DNA of 57,957 nucleotides from Fibrobacterota bacterium (GTDB taxonomy: Bacteria > Fibrobacterota > Fibrobacteria > UBA11236): positions 1 through 57,957 of the forward strand of contig JAQBPO010000083.1 in the NCBI GenBank assembly GCA_028287465.1. Reading direction: 5' to 3'. The notes below the pieces were generated by a model. That model did no database searches and was not told the DNA's origin. It saw nothing but the letters and a program-made list of their open reading frames with translations. This document shows positions 30,486 through 39,040 of the stretch, one piece after another. The position numbers and the translations under genes were made by a program. How positions within the stretch are numbered: the first letter of the stretch is position 1; every line of letters begins with the position of its first letter.

Positions 30486-32670
30486 TCTTCAAGGTGAGGA
30501 TGAAAAGGGCGCCCTTCCCTGGAGCGGGGACGGTTTCGAGGGTCAGGTCCCCTTCGGAGTTGCGGACATGGTTCCGCGCCACGGCCAGGCCCATCCCCAT
30601 TCCCTGTCCCGGGGGTTTGGTGGTGAAGAAAGGTTCGAAGACCCTGGATTGGAACTCCTTGGGGATTCCCGGTCCATGATCCCGGAACATCAGGCGGACC
30701 AATCCATCGCTTTGGGTCCCGGTGATTTCCAATCTACCCCGGCCGCCCATCGCTTCCGCCGCATTAAGGGCCAGGGCCTTGCATGCCTGTATCAATCCGG
30801 CTTCGGATCCGGAAGCGGTAAGCCCCAGGGATACCTCCACGGTAACATCCATGGAACCCGACTCCGCCCGGGACAAGGAATCGATCGCCCTGCGGACCGT
30901 CTGCCCGACATCGATGCGCCCACGCCCATCGGTGCCGAGGGATCCGGCCAGGACCTGCAATCCGGTGATGAGCGCTTCGCACTTCGCCAAGGCCGCTCCG
31001 GCCTTCACCACGTCGTGGCCGATGCCTTCCATAGCAGCCTCGATGCCGTACTCCCTTTCGATCTTTTTCAACGACCCGAGGGCTTCCGTGCTCGTGGCCT
31101 CCCGGTAGGCCGCGATGCGGAATTTCCCCATGCCTTCCAGGTTCCTGCTGAACCCGGACAGTACCGTCCGGATCGATTGCATCGGGCCTTCCATGGCATT
31201 GGCGACGTTTTCCGCCACATGTGCGGAGCCGTCCGCGAAGGGCGCGGGCGCGCTACCGGCTGCGGGAGAGGCCGAAAGGCCGGCGATGGGCTTCCCGGCC
31301 GTAGTCCGCATCAGGATGCTCGTCATCACCAGGGACAGGGACTGGAAAATCATCTGGTCATGGATCTCTATCTTCTCTCCCTTATGGTATTCGCCGGCCA
31401 GGATGCCCAAAGGCCGGTTATCATGGATGAGCGGCGTCATGATGAAGGAGGAAAGGTTCAAGGCCTCGAGGAAATTCCTGGATTGCTCGGCCAGGCGGGG
31501 GAGCACCTCGGCCATATCATTGGCGATGATGGTCTTGCCCTGGAGCATGGTCTGGACCAGGAGCCCATGCGAATTGTCCAGGTTGTCCTTGTACAGGAAG
31601 CGCGCGTCCATGATGAGGCGCCGGATTTCCTCCGGGTATCCTTCCGCGCCGGCGCAATGGATGTATTCCCTCCGGCCGTCCAGGAGCCAAATCTGGCCGG
31701 ACCCGAAACGCAAATCCTTGACCAAACCCTCGGCGACGATCGCGCATGCCTCGTCGGCGGTCCGGCATTCCACCAGGGTCGACGTCAGCTTCTGGAGAGC
31801 GGTCAATTTCGTATTCAGGACATCGAGAACCAGGTTCTGGTTGACCAGGGTTTCGTTGTTGAACAGGGACCATTCCAGGGATTTCTTGGCGCTGAGGTGC
31901 TTGTACCAGGAAAAACTCGCCAGCGCCCCCAGCAGGAGCGCCCCGGGCACCGCGCGGAACCACGGCCCCACGTGGATGGTCAAGGCGGCCACGACGGACG
32001 CCAAAGCCGCGATGAAAAAGACCTGCGCGGCCCGGTTGAAAACCAGGAAACCGTATTCGGGGAATTGGACGTAGTAGACGCAATTGCCTTCATTGCGGTG
32101 GACGCATTGGGGATGCTCAACCTTCGCGTAAGGCAAGCCGAAGAACAACGGGGCCGACTCATAGCAGCCAATGCGGTTGTCGCATACGTAATCCCGGGCC
32201 ATGAACCCGTCCTTGTATGTGATTTCCACCCGGAACCGGTTCTTGCCGACCTGGGTCGTCTTGTTCACGGTCTTCAAGGCCAATCGGCCTTCAATCCCCC
32301 CGATGCCCTTCATGAAGAATGCTGGCGAGGTGACCCCGGCGATGAACCCGCCGATGCGCCCGATGCTGTTCGGCAGGTTGCGGCCGACCAAGTAGGAGAG
32401 CCTTTTCTCCCCGGTCAATTCCGTGGCCGCCATGGTGACTGCCTGGGAAACCTCGTCGGAAGAATACCCGTTCAAATCGCCCAGGGTCAATCGGTCCAGG
32501 TTCATGCGGCCGAGGACCTGGTCGGTCATCACCTTGCCCAGCTTCTGGTCCATGAATTCGATGTAGCCGGCGAACAACTTGTTCGAGAAGACCTTGTCCC
32601 CCGGCTTGTAACCCGTGACTGGAGCTTCGGCGTTCTCCGGAAGCGCTTCGTCGGTCTTGGGGTGCGCCAT
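30478..32670 (-). CDS. Histidine-kinase-like sensor lacking the phosphoacceptor His (V4R-like, 2 TM, GAF, HATPase)
   Basis: 730 residues from ATG 32670, which shares a base with the upstream TGA; a GTG one codon earlier is also possible. Parallel to the next kinase: an N-terminal V4R/heme-NO-binding-associated-like region (about 20-185, with CDNRIG and CVHRNEGNC), two membrane helices, a GAF domain (about 275-430) and a dimerisation helix. Aligned with VAHEINNPLN of the neighbour this one reads VANAMEGPMQ, so the phosphoacceptor His is Asn491. The ATP site looks kept: LALNAAEAM, RDHGPGIP, GMGMGLAVA. Probably a regulatory pseudokinase or phosphatase partner. Confidence 0.85.
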   Translation of the reverse strand: MAHPKTDEALPENAEAPVTGYKPGDKVFSNKLFAGYIEFMDQKLGKVMTDQVLGRMNLDRLTLGDLNGYSSDEVSQAVTMAATELTGEKRLSYLVGRNLPNSIGRIGGFIAGVTSPAFFMKGIGGIEGRLALKTVNKTTQVGKNRFRVEITYKDGFMARDYVCDNRIGCYESAPLFFGLPYAKVEHPQCVHRNEGNCVYYVQFPEYGFLVFNRAAQVFFIAALASVVAALTIHVGPWFRAVPGALLLGALASFSWYKHLSAKKSLEWSLFNNETLVNQNLVLDVLNTKLTALQKLTSTLVECRTADEACAIVAEGLVKDLRFGSGQIWLLDGRREYIHCAGAEGYPEEIRRLIMDARFLYKDNLDNSHGLLVQTMLQGKTIIANDMAEVLPRLAEQSRNFLEALNLSSFIMTPLIHDNRPLGILAGEYHKGEKIEIHDQMIFQSLSLVMTSILMRTTAGKPIAGLSASPAAGSAPAPFADGSAHVAENVANAMEGPMQSIRTVLSGFSRNLEGMGKFRIAAYREATSTEALGSLKKIEREYGIEAAMEGIGHDVVKAGAALAKCEALITGLQVLAGSLGTDGRGRIDVGQTVRRAIDSLSRAESGSMDVTVEVSLGLTASGSEAGLIQACKALALNAAEAMGGRGRLEITGTQSDGLVRLMFRDHGPGIPKEFQSRVFEPFFTTKPPGQGMGMGLAVARNHVRNSEGDLTLETVPAPGKGALFILTLKNA

Positions 32671-34829
32671 CACGTCTTCCGGAACCGGATATTGAAGGTG
32701 GTCCCCTTCCCCGGAACCGACTGGACCGCCAGGGCGCCGCCGTATTTTTTCACGATTTCCATGGCGATGGTGAGGCCCAGGCCCGTGCCCTTGCCTGGAG
32801 GCTTGGTGGTAAAGAAGGGGTCGAAGATGCGCTTGATCGCCTCCTCGGGAATGCCCGGCCCCTCATCCCGGAAGGAAAGGGTGATATCCGAGGGCGTCGA
32901 GACCGCCCTTATCTCCAAGGTGCCCTTCTGCTCCATGGCATCGATGGCGTTGTTGATGATGGCCAGGAAAGCCTGCTCCATCTCGTTCTTGTTCACGTTC
33001 CATTCCAGGTCGGGAGGGATGTCCACCTGGATCCGGGTGTCCCCCACCACCTTGCGGGGTACGAGCTCGATGACTTCCCGGATCATGTCCGCGAAGGTTT
33101 CCTTGGCGATGGCTTCCTTCGAGGAGGATCGCGAGAACACCTTGAGGCTGTTGGCTATGCGCGTGCTCTTGTCCAGGGCCTTCTGGATCTTCTCGAACAC
33201 GAAGTTCTTCTCGGAGAGGTGGGTTTCCAGATCGTATTCATCGTCCACTTCCTTGATCCGTTTCGCCAGGTCCCCATTCAGGCCCGCTTTGGCCGCAAGC
33301 TCCCGGATCTTTTCGAGGCCTTCCACGTCCCTGCGCACGTCCGGAATGATATTGACCAGGAAGTTCAGGGGATTGTTTATTTCGTGGGCGACTCCCGCGG
33401 CCATCTGGCCCAGGGAGGAAAGCTTCTCGCTCTGGATGGCGATTTCCTGGGCGGCCAGCAATTGCCTCGAGGCGGTTTCCAATTGCTCCGTACGTTGCTT
33501 TACCTTCAATTCCATGCCTTCGAACAGGCCGGCCTTCACGAGGGATCCCGCCACGATATTGGAAATGGACTGGAACAACAGGCGATCGTTGTTGTTGAGC
33601 TTTTTCCCGCCATGGTGTTCGGCGGTCAAGAGCCCGATGGGCTCCTTTTCATGGAAGAGCGGCGTCATGATGAAGGAAGAGGCGTTCAGGGCCTTGATGA
33701 ATTCCCGGGTGCGCGGGGAAAGCTTCGCCATGGCTTCCTCAACGTCGTTGACAAGCAGGGTCTTGCCCTGTTCCAGGGTCTGGGTCAATAGGCCATAGGG
33801 ATTGTCCCAATTCTGGCCCATCTCGAACCGGGTGGCGCGGATGAAGGAATCCAGTTCCGCGGGATAGCCGTTGGCGGCCTTGTTGGCCAGGTATTTCCCG
33901 TCCTCGTCCAGCAGCCAGATTTGGCTGGAGCCGTATCCGAACGCCCGGACCAAGGTGGTGACCATCATATCGCAGGTTTCCTGGACATGGGAGGTCTGGC
34001 CCAGGGCCAGGGTCAGGTTCTGCAGGGAGGTGATTTGACTGTTGTTCTTTTCCAGTTCGGAGTTCTGCTTGGCCAGGCTTTCATTGGATACCAGGGTCCA
34101 GTCCAAGGCATGGCGCGCTTGCCGATGCTTGTAATAGGAAAAGGCCAACAGGCACGATACCAGACTGGATACGCCCAGGTAAGGGAGGCTTGGCCCGCCG
34201 ATCCCCAGGAGGGAAAGTACGGCGAGGACAAAGGCCGCCAGGAAAAATCCCAAGGCGACCTTCTTGAATACGATGAACCCGTATTCCGGGACCGTGACCA
34301 GGTATTCGCATTGGGGATCGCCCTTGAAAGCGCACCGCGGGTGATCGACCTTGGCATACGGGAGGGAAAAGAACCTCGGCATGGATTCATAGCTGCCGAT
34401 GCGGTTCTGGCAGCCGTATACCGATTCCTTGAATCCGTCCTTCCCGGATATCCGGACGCGATATTGGTTTTTTGAGATCTGCTCCGTTTCATTGATGGTC
34501 TTGGTGGCCATCTTGCCTTCGATTTGTCCCATCAGTTTCATCGCCAGAGCGGGCGAGGTCAGGCCGATTACCGTGCCCCCCACCACGCCCAGGCTTTCGG
34601 ACAGGGCCCGGCCCGCCAGATAGGAGAGATCCTCCTTGCCTGTGATCCGGATGGCGTTTTCCGTGATTTTCATGGCGAAATCCATGGTCTGGAAGCCATT
34701 GGCATCTTCCAATGCCAGCCGGTCGATATTGGATTCCGAGAGGACCCGGTTCGCCACGTCCTTCCCGAAATGCTTCTCGATGAAGTGGATCATGGACATC
34801 CAGATTTTGTTCGAATAGATCTTTTCCAT
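32670..34829 (-). CDS. Sensor histidine kinase with V4R-like domain, 2 TM, GAF, HisKA, HATPase
   Basis: 719 residues. The N-terminal region (about 1-165) resembles V4R/HNOB-type ligand-binding domains, with the telling C-x(n)-GDPQC pattern in CAFKGDPQCEY and another Cys in YGCQNRIG. Two membrane helices follow near residues 170-215, then a GAF domain (SSQIWLLDEDG, ..., PIGLLTAEH; about 270-420), a coiled coil, HisKA with His482 in GVAHEINNPLN, and HATPase with INNAIDAM, RDEGPGIPEE and GKGTGLGLTIA. All catalytic motifs are intact. First gene of a three-kinase operon, divergent from the PilZ-acyltransferase cassette with about 87 bp between the starts. Control of that cassette or sensing of its product is a natural hypothesis. 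Confidence 0.9.
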   Translation of the reverse strand: MEKIYSNKIWMSMIHFIEKHFGKDVANRVLSESNIDRLALEDANGFQTMDFAMKITENAIRITGKEDLSYLAGRALSESLGVVGGTVIGLTSPALAMKLMGQIEGKMATKTINETEQISKNQYRVRISGKDGFKESVYGCQNRIGSYESMPRFFSLPYAKVDHPRCAFKGDPQCEYLVTVPEYGFIVFKKVALGFFLAAFVLAVLSLLGIGGPSLPYLGVSSLVSCLLAFSYYKHRQARHALDWTLVSNESLAKQNSELEKNNSQITSLQNLTLALGQTSHVQETCDMMVTTLVRAFGYGSSQIWLLDEDGKYLANKAANGYPAELDSFIRATRFEMGQNWDNPYGLLTQTLEQGKTLLVNDVEEAMAKLSPRTREFIKALNASSFIMTPLFHEKEPIGLLTAEHHGGKKLNNNDRLLFQSISNIVAGSLVKAGLFEGMELKVKQRTEQLETASRQLLAAQEIAIQSEKLSSLGQMAAGVAHEINNPLNFLVNIIPDVRRDVEGLEKIRELAAKAGLNGDLAKRIKEVDDEYDLETHLSEKNFVFEKIQKALDKSTRIANSLKVFSRSSSKEAIAKETFADMIREVIELVPRKVVGDTRIQVDIPPDLEWNVNKNEMEQAFLAIINNAIDAMEQKGTLEIRAVSTPSDITLSFRDEGPGIPEEAIKRIFDPFFTTKPPGKGTGLGLTIAMEIVKKYGGALAVQSVPGKGTTFNIRFRKT

Positions 34830-34916
34830 CTACCGTAAAATCTAGGAAATAGCCCCCGCACCCAGCGGAATTTGACTTTTTTCGCCGCCGGCCCCTACAA
34901 TTCGGTGGGTTTTGTC

Positions 34917-36530
34917 ATGAATGATCTTAAAAACACCATAGCGGCCCCGCAGGGTTCCAAGCCTTCCTTGGATCCCCTTAAATTGCCGCGCGATGCCTGG
35001 CGCCCTTCCGAGTCCTCGAGCCAGCGTATCGCCCCGAGGACCATGGAACGGGAGATCGAACGGATACCGGTCTGGATCCGATCGGCGCGGCATCCGGAAT
35101 GGGTCCGCGTCCGGCTTTGGGATTATTCCATCCACGGTTTCGGAATCCTCTACCAGGCCCATTCGGGCTCCTCGGATTTCTCAGCCGAAGGCGAAGCCAT
35201 CGAATTGAAAATGCAATGGTTCGGCGCTGGCTCCGGTACGGTTCCGGGATCCTATCTCCTTCCTTGCCGGATCGAGAATTCCACCCGGGTCGAAAAAGGC
35301 CTGCGGATCGGATTGAGCCGGCTCGACCTCGTTCCACCAAGGGATGGGGACGACCCGCCTGTGCCGGCGGACTGTCTACTGGACGATATCCGTCCGCTCA
35401 GCGTCAAAATCCTGAATCCGTTCCTGTACAAGGAATGGGCCGAAGCGAAACTGATCGGGATAGGCCCCAAGGCGAGCTTCGTTTTCGAGTCCTACGATCC
35501 CTCCCTTCTGCTGTTCGATGGGGCGGCGCTCACCGTCGACATCGAGGTGCCCTTGGATACCCGGGGAATCTGCTCCGGGACCATCGATTGGATCCAGGCG
35601 GGACGGGAAGGCCGCATCATTTTCGCGATCAGGGATACGGATATCACCTTCGATCTTTCCAACGCCATCGGCGAGCATTTCGTCCAGGCCGAGATCTGCA
35701 AGCCGAGCCGCCTAGCGGAATTCGGGCTCCGGCTGAAGCGCTTCAAGGACCAGTTCCGGTTCCGTTTCATAACGACCCAGGAGGAATACGAGGCCATCCT
35801 GAACCTGAGGCGGGTCGCCTACGTCAATGCCGGAAAGGCGGCTCCGGACGCCCCTCCGGACCCCGTGGCCATGGATTTCGATTCGAGGAGCCGGCTCCTC
35901 ACCGCCTTCCACGGGGATATCCTGGTGGCCTCGGTGGCCCTGAGTTTCGGCGGCGTCCAGGGAGCGCCGCTTCGCGCCCAGATTTGCTTTCCGGATTCGA
36001 CCTTTCCCGTGCCGGTGCCGGACAAACATACCGTGGTCGAGGTCCATTCCCTGTGCACGGACTTCGATTATCGCGGCGGGGATCTTATCCAGGCGATGTT
36101 CGAGCATATAGGCCGTTCCGTCCTGTTTTCCGATCGGAAGTGGCTTTTGACCTTTACGACATCGAAGCTTTGGCCGCTTTACCGGCGGATAGGGTTCAGG
36201 AAAATCGGCGCTTCCGTCCATATGAAGGACATGGGCGGCCTGGAACATCACCTGATCCTGATGGATAGGAACACCCTCGTTTCCGGTTTGGGGATGACGC
36301 CGTTCGCGTGGAATTACTTCTTCGGGAGCATGGTCAGGGATCTCCTCGAAAAGGGCCAGCTCCGCCTGGGTTCGGCCCGCAAGGCCCGGGTCGCCTTGTA
36401 TTCCCTCTTCGCCGGGATCACCCGCAAATGGATGCAGGCCAGGATGGAAAAGGACTTCAGGGTCCTGTTGCAAAGAACCGGTTCGAACGGCGGGATTACC
36501 GGCGTAGGCCGGAAGGATGGGGAGAAATGA
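34917..36530 (+). CDS. PilZ - FeeM-like (LuxI/GNAT-fold) acyltransferase, type A, copy 1
   Basis: 537 residues from ATG 34917 (GGTGGG upstream; an open frame 15 codons longer has no site). Residues about 40-140 form a PilZ-type domain with both c-di-GMP motifs, RxxxR in REIERIPVWIR and DxSxxG in WDYSIHG. A second, degenerate PilZ-like barrel follows (about 160-265). From about residue 285 the sequence resembles N-acyl amino acid synthases of the FeeM group: FRFITTQEEYEAILNLR, RVAYVNAG, SRLLTAFHGD, then EVHSLCTDFDYRG and LYRRIGFRKIG. Type B copies read EVSR where this reads EVHS, so a conserved Arg is missing. The gene overlaps the oxygenase gene as ATGA. Substrates (acyl-ACP or acyl-CoA plus an amino acid) are inferred from the family only. 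Confidence 0.7.
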   Translation: MNDLKNTIAAPQGSKPSLDPLKLPRDAWRPSESSSQRIAPRTMEREIERIPVWIRSARHPEWVRVRLWDYSIHGFGILYQAHSGSSDFSAEGEAIELKMQWFGAGSGTVPGSYLLPCRIENSTRVEKGLRIGLSRLDLVPPRDGDDPPVPADCLLDDIRPLSVKILNPFLYKEWAEAKLIGIGPKASFVFESYDPSLLLFDGAALTVDIEVPLDTRGICSGTIDWIQAGREGRIIFAIRDTDITFDLSNAIGEHFVQAEICKPSRLAEFGLRLKRFKDQFRFRFITTQEEYEAILNLRRVAYVNAGKAAPDAPPDPVAMDFDSRSRLLTAFHGDILVASVALSFGGVQGAPLRAQICFPDSTFPVPVPDKHTVVEVHSLCTDFDYRGGDLIQAMFEHIGRSVLFSDRKWLLTFTTSKLWPLYRRIGFRKIGASVHMKDMGGLEHHLILMDRNTLVSGLGMTPFAWNYFFGSMVRDLLEKGQLRLGSARKARVALYSLFAGITRKWMQARMEKDFRVLLQRTGSNGGITGVGRKDGEK

Positions 36531-37270
36531 TCGATAGGATCAGGAACGAATGGGGGAAATCCCTCAATGATTTGCTGCGTGGGGAATTCTTCCGGCGGCT
36601 ATCGGAAGGCAAGCTGACCCTGGAGCATTATAAAATCCTGCTCCGGGAAATCTATTACAACACCCGGGAGAACCCGCAATCCTTCGCACTCATGGCCGGC
36701 CACCTCAAGGGGAACAAGCGCGACTTGTCCCCGAAGATCTTCCGGCATTGCCTTGCGGAATACGGCCACCATAACATGGCCCTGGACGACCTCCGGGCCT
36801 TGGGAGACGACGTTTCCGGGATACCGAACGCTCGGCCCCTGCCGACCACGGAAGCCATGATCGCCTTCGCGGTCTACCAAGTGCAACATTCCAATCCCAT
36901 CGGATACCTGGGCTACCTCTACCACCTGGAAATGCTGCCCGCGGGGAAAGGCGAAGGGATCGTGAAAGGCCTTTCCGCCATCGGCGTCCCGCATTCGGCC
37001 ATGACCTTCATAGAAGAGCACGCCAAGATCGACGTCACCCATACGAAATGGCTGGAGGGCTACCTCCTCGAGACCCTCGAATCCGAAGAGGATATCCAGG
37101 CGGTCATCCATTGCGCGAAGGGCACGGCACGGCTTCACGGACTCATGTTGCAAGGCATCCTGGACGCGGTCGATGGCGTTACGGGTTCCGTAGGGGACTG
37201 GACTTCGGGCGCGCCGGGCGCCGAAACGGCCGCCTCGCCCGCGCAATCCGGAAAGGCGTTGCGACCTTGA
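36527..37270 (+). CDS. Heme-oxygenase-like metal-dependent oxygenase (HDO type), copy 1
   Basis: 247 residues, all-helical. Candidate metal ligands: Glu in YNTRENP, Glu and His in EYGHHNMALDD, Glu in YHLEM, and the H-x3-D-x2-H pattern in EEHAKIDVTH, with another His in LHGLMLQG. The pattern matches the heme-oxygenase-like diiron oxidases/oxygenases (UndA, CADD, SznF, BesC relatives), which act on fatty acids, amino acids or aromatic acids with iron and O2. The start overlaps the acyltransferase stop (ATGA), so the two are made together and probably act in one pathway, for example oxidation or decarboxylation of the acylated product. Substrate unknown. Closest relative in the window is at 42410. 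Confidence 0.8.
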   Translation: MIDRIRNEWGKSLNDLLRGEFFRRLSEGKLTLEHYKILLREIYYNTRENPQSFALMAGHLKGNKRDLSPKIFRHCLAEYGHHNMALDDLRALGDDVSGIPNARPLPTTEAMIAFAVYQVQHSNPIGYLGYLYHLEMLPAGKGEGIVKGLSAIGVPHSAMTFIEEHAKIDVTHTKWLEGYLLETLESEEDIQAVIHCAKGTARLHGLMLQGILDAVDGVTGSVGDWTSGAPGAETAASPAQSGKALRP

Positions 37271-37290
37271 AAAAGCGGCATGGTTCCAGA

Positions 37291-38961
37291 ATGGAAAAGG
37301 AAGCCAGGCAAGGCGGGTCGATCTCGGACGAATCGGAGCTGGATCACGATGGCTCAACCACCGAAAACGATTGGTCACCGATCCCGGTACAGGATCGGAA
37401 GCACGGCTCCAAGAAACACGTCCGTCCGTCCGTCAAGGAAGATAAACGCGTCCAGAACCGGTTCTCCCAGCGCGAACTCGGTTCGGTTTCCGTAGCCATC
37501 CGCCTCTCCGAGGACGCCTGGCAACCGGTCAGGCTTTGGGACTTCACGTCCATCGGCTTCGGGATCCTCTATCCCGACGAAGGCCGTGACAAGCCCCAGG
37601 AAGCGCCCTATCGGGAGGGCGATGAGATAGGACTCCGCATCAAGATCGAAGCGAACCAGGAATTCGAGGTGCAGTGCGAGGTCAAGAACGTCCGACGGTG
37701 GAAGAACGGCTTCAAGCTCGGACTGCGCCGGATGGATCTCAATTTCCCGCGCCCCGTAAACCTGGAAAGGCGCGAAGGCTTCCGTCTTCCCATCGGCCCC
37801 TCCCTTTCCCTGAAGGCCCGGGTGAGGCATCCCTTCATCTACGGCCATTGGTGCGCCATGCAGGCCTCGGATTTGAACAAGAACATGGGCTTCTCCTTCG
37901 TGTCCCATGACGAGTCGATCCTGCTCTTCGAAGGCATGGAATTCCCCATCTATTTCGATCTCGCCTCCTATCGCCAATTCCCCATGCGCGTGCGCGTGGC
38001 GTGGATCAATGCCACCAGCGCCCAGGAGGTCCGCTTCGGCGTCGAATGCGTGGACCTGGATTTCCGCCTCCACAATGGCATCTGCGATTTCCTTCTCTAT
38101 TCCCGCCAATGGACCCCGGCGCGGTTGTTCGAAGCCGGGTTCCGCGTCCAGCAGGTCAAGGGCCATCTCCGCTTCCGCTCGGTCAAGACAATGGAGGATT
38201 ACGCCGAAGTCCTCTATCTGCGGCGGGACGCCTACGTGGGCGCGGGTAAACGTTCCCGGGAGACGACCCCGGAACAGATGGCCACGGCCTTGGACGGCAA
38301 GAGCCGCATCCTGATGGCGCACCACCATGGCCGCCTGGTCGGGACGATTACCTTCACCTTCCCCACTTCCGAGGAGACGGTGCTGGACAGCCAGGCCGGA
38401 TTCCAAGGCGGGAAGTATCCCGTGCAGCTTCCGCCAAAGGCCAATCTCATCGAGGTCTCGCGCCTCTGCGTCCACCAGGAATACCGTGGCACGGACGTCC
38501 TGCAAGGCATGTTCGAGCATGGCCTGAAGCATTTCCTGATGTCCGATCGGCATTGGCTGCTGACCTCCGCCATGGACGAACTGATGCCGATCTACGAACG
38601 CATCGGGTTCAAGAAGCTGAAGGCCAGTTACAAGCACCCGCAGCTGAACAACAAGGAGCATCATCTCATCATCGCCACGCGGACCTCCTTCCTGGGCGGT
38701 TTCGGCATCAACCTGTTCGTATGGAATTCGCTCTTCGGGGAATTGATCCAGCACCTTATTTCCCACAACCTCGTCGCCATTTCCACGTTGGAGAAGGCCT
38801 TCATCCGCGCTAAGCTCCTGTTGCAGCCCCTTTCCAGGCGGTTCCTGGCCGCCCGTTCGGAAAAGGCCTTCCGGCAGCACCTGGAGACCTTGCGCCTCGC
38901 CTCCTACAAGGAACGCCCGGCCGAGGCCCCTATCCCGGACTTCGGGTTCGAAGAGGGGTGA
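37291..38961 (+). CDS. PilZ - FeeM-like acyltransferase, type B, copy 1
   Basis: 556 residues from ATG 37291. A TTG at 37267 overlapping the oxygenase stop (TTGA) is an alternative, and the open frame reaches 37048 inside that gene. After a polar tail comes a PilZ-like barrel (about 57-155) with RFSQREL and WDFTSIG. A second PilZ-like barrel (about 158-280) starts with RREGFRLP. The acyltransferase region runs from about residue 290: FRSVKTMEDYAEVLYLR, RDAYVGAGK, SRILMAHHHGRLVG, then IEVSRLCVHQEYRGTDVL with the Glu-x-x-Arg typical of LuxI/FeeM-type synthases, and YERIGFKKL. A basic helical tail follows. Third gene of the cassette, ending at a hairpin terminator. Confidence 0.7.
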   Translation: MEKEARQGGSISDESELDHDGSTTENDWSPIPVQDRKHGSKKHVRPSVKEDKRVQNRFSQRELGSVSVAIRLSEDAWQPVRLWDFTSIGFGILYPDEGRDKPQEAPYREGDEIGLRIKIEANQEFEVQCEVKNVRRWKNGFKLGLRRMDLNFPRPVNLERREGFRLPIGPSLSLKARVRHPFIYGHWCAMQASDLNKNMGFSFVSHDESILLFEGMEFPIYFDLASYRQFPMRVRVAWINATSAQEVRFGVECVDLDFRLHNGICDFLLYSRQWTPARLFEAGFRVQQVKGHLRFRSVKTMEDYAEVLYLRRDAYVGAGKRSRETTPEQMATALDGKSRILMAHHHGRLVGTITFTFPTSEETVLDSQAGFQGGKYPVQLPPKANLIEVSRLCVHQEYRGTDVLQGMFEHGLKHFLMSDRHWLLTSAMDELMPIYERIGFKKLKASYKHPQLNNKEHHLIIATRTSFLGGFGINLFVWNSLFGELIQHLISHNLVAISTLEKAFIRAKLLLQPLSRRFLAARSEKAFRQHLETLRLASYKERPAEAPIPDFGFEEG

Positions 38962-39021
38962 TTGGGCCGCGTGCCCAGGGACCCCCATTCCCGCGCCTTT
39001 GACTAGGCCAGGCTATCCCGG

Positions 39022-39040
39022 ACCGCTTGAAAGCGGTTTT
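39022..39040 (+). terminator. Hairpin terminator after the first acyltransferase cassette
   Basis: ACCGC and GCGGT pair around a short A/T loop and are followed by TTTT. It lies 60 bp after the stop of the type B gene and touches the stop of the convergent cyclase gene, so it closes the 34.9-39.0 kb transcription unit. Confidence 0.6.

Noticed and set aside
37048-37290. N-terminal extension of type B acyltransferase copy 1 inside the oxygenase gene
   Set aside because: Out of frame with a conserved gene and without similarity to type B copy 2; ATG 37291 or TTG 37267 is more plausible.
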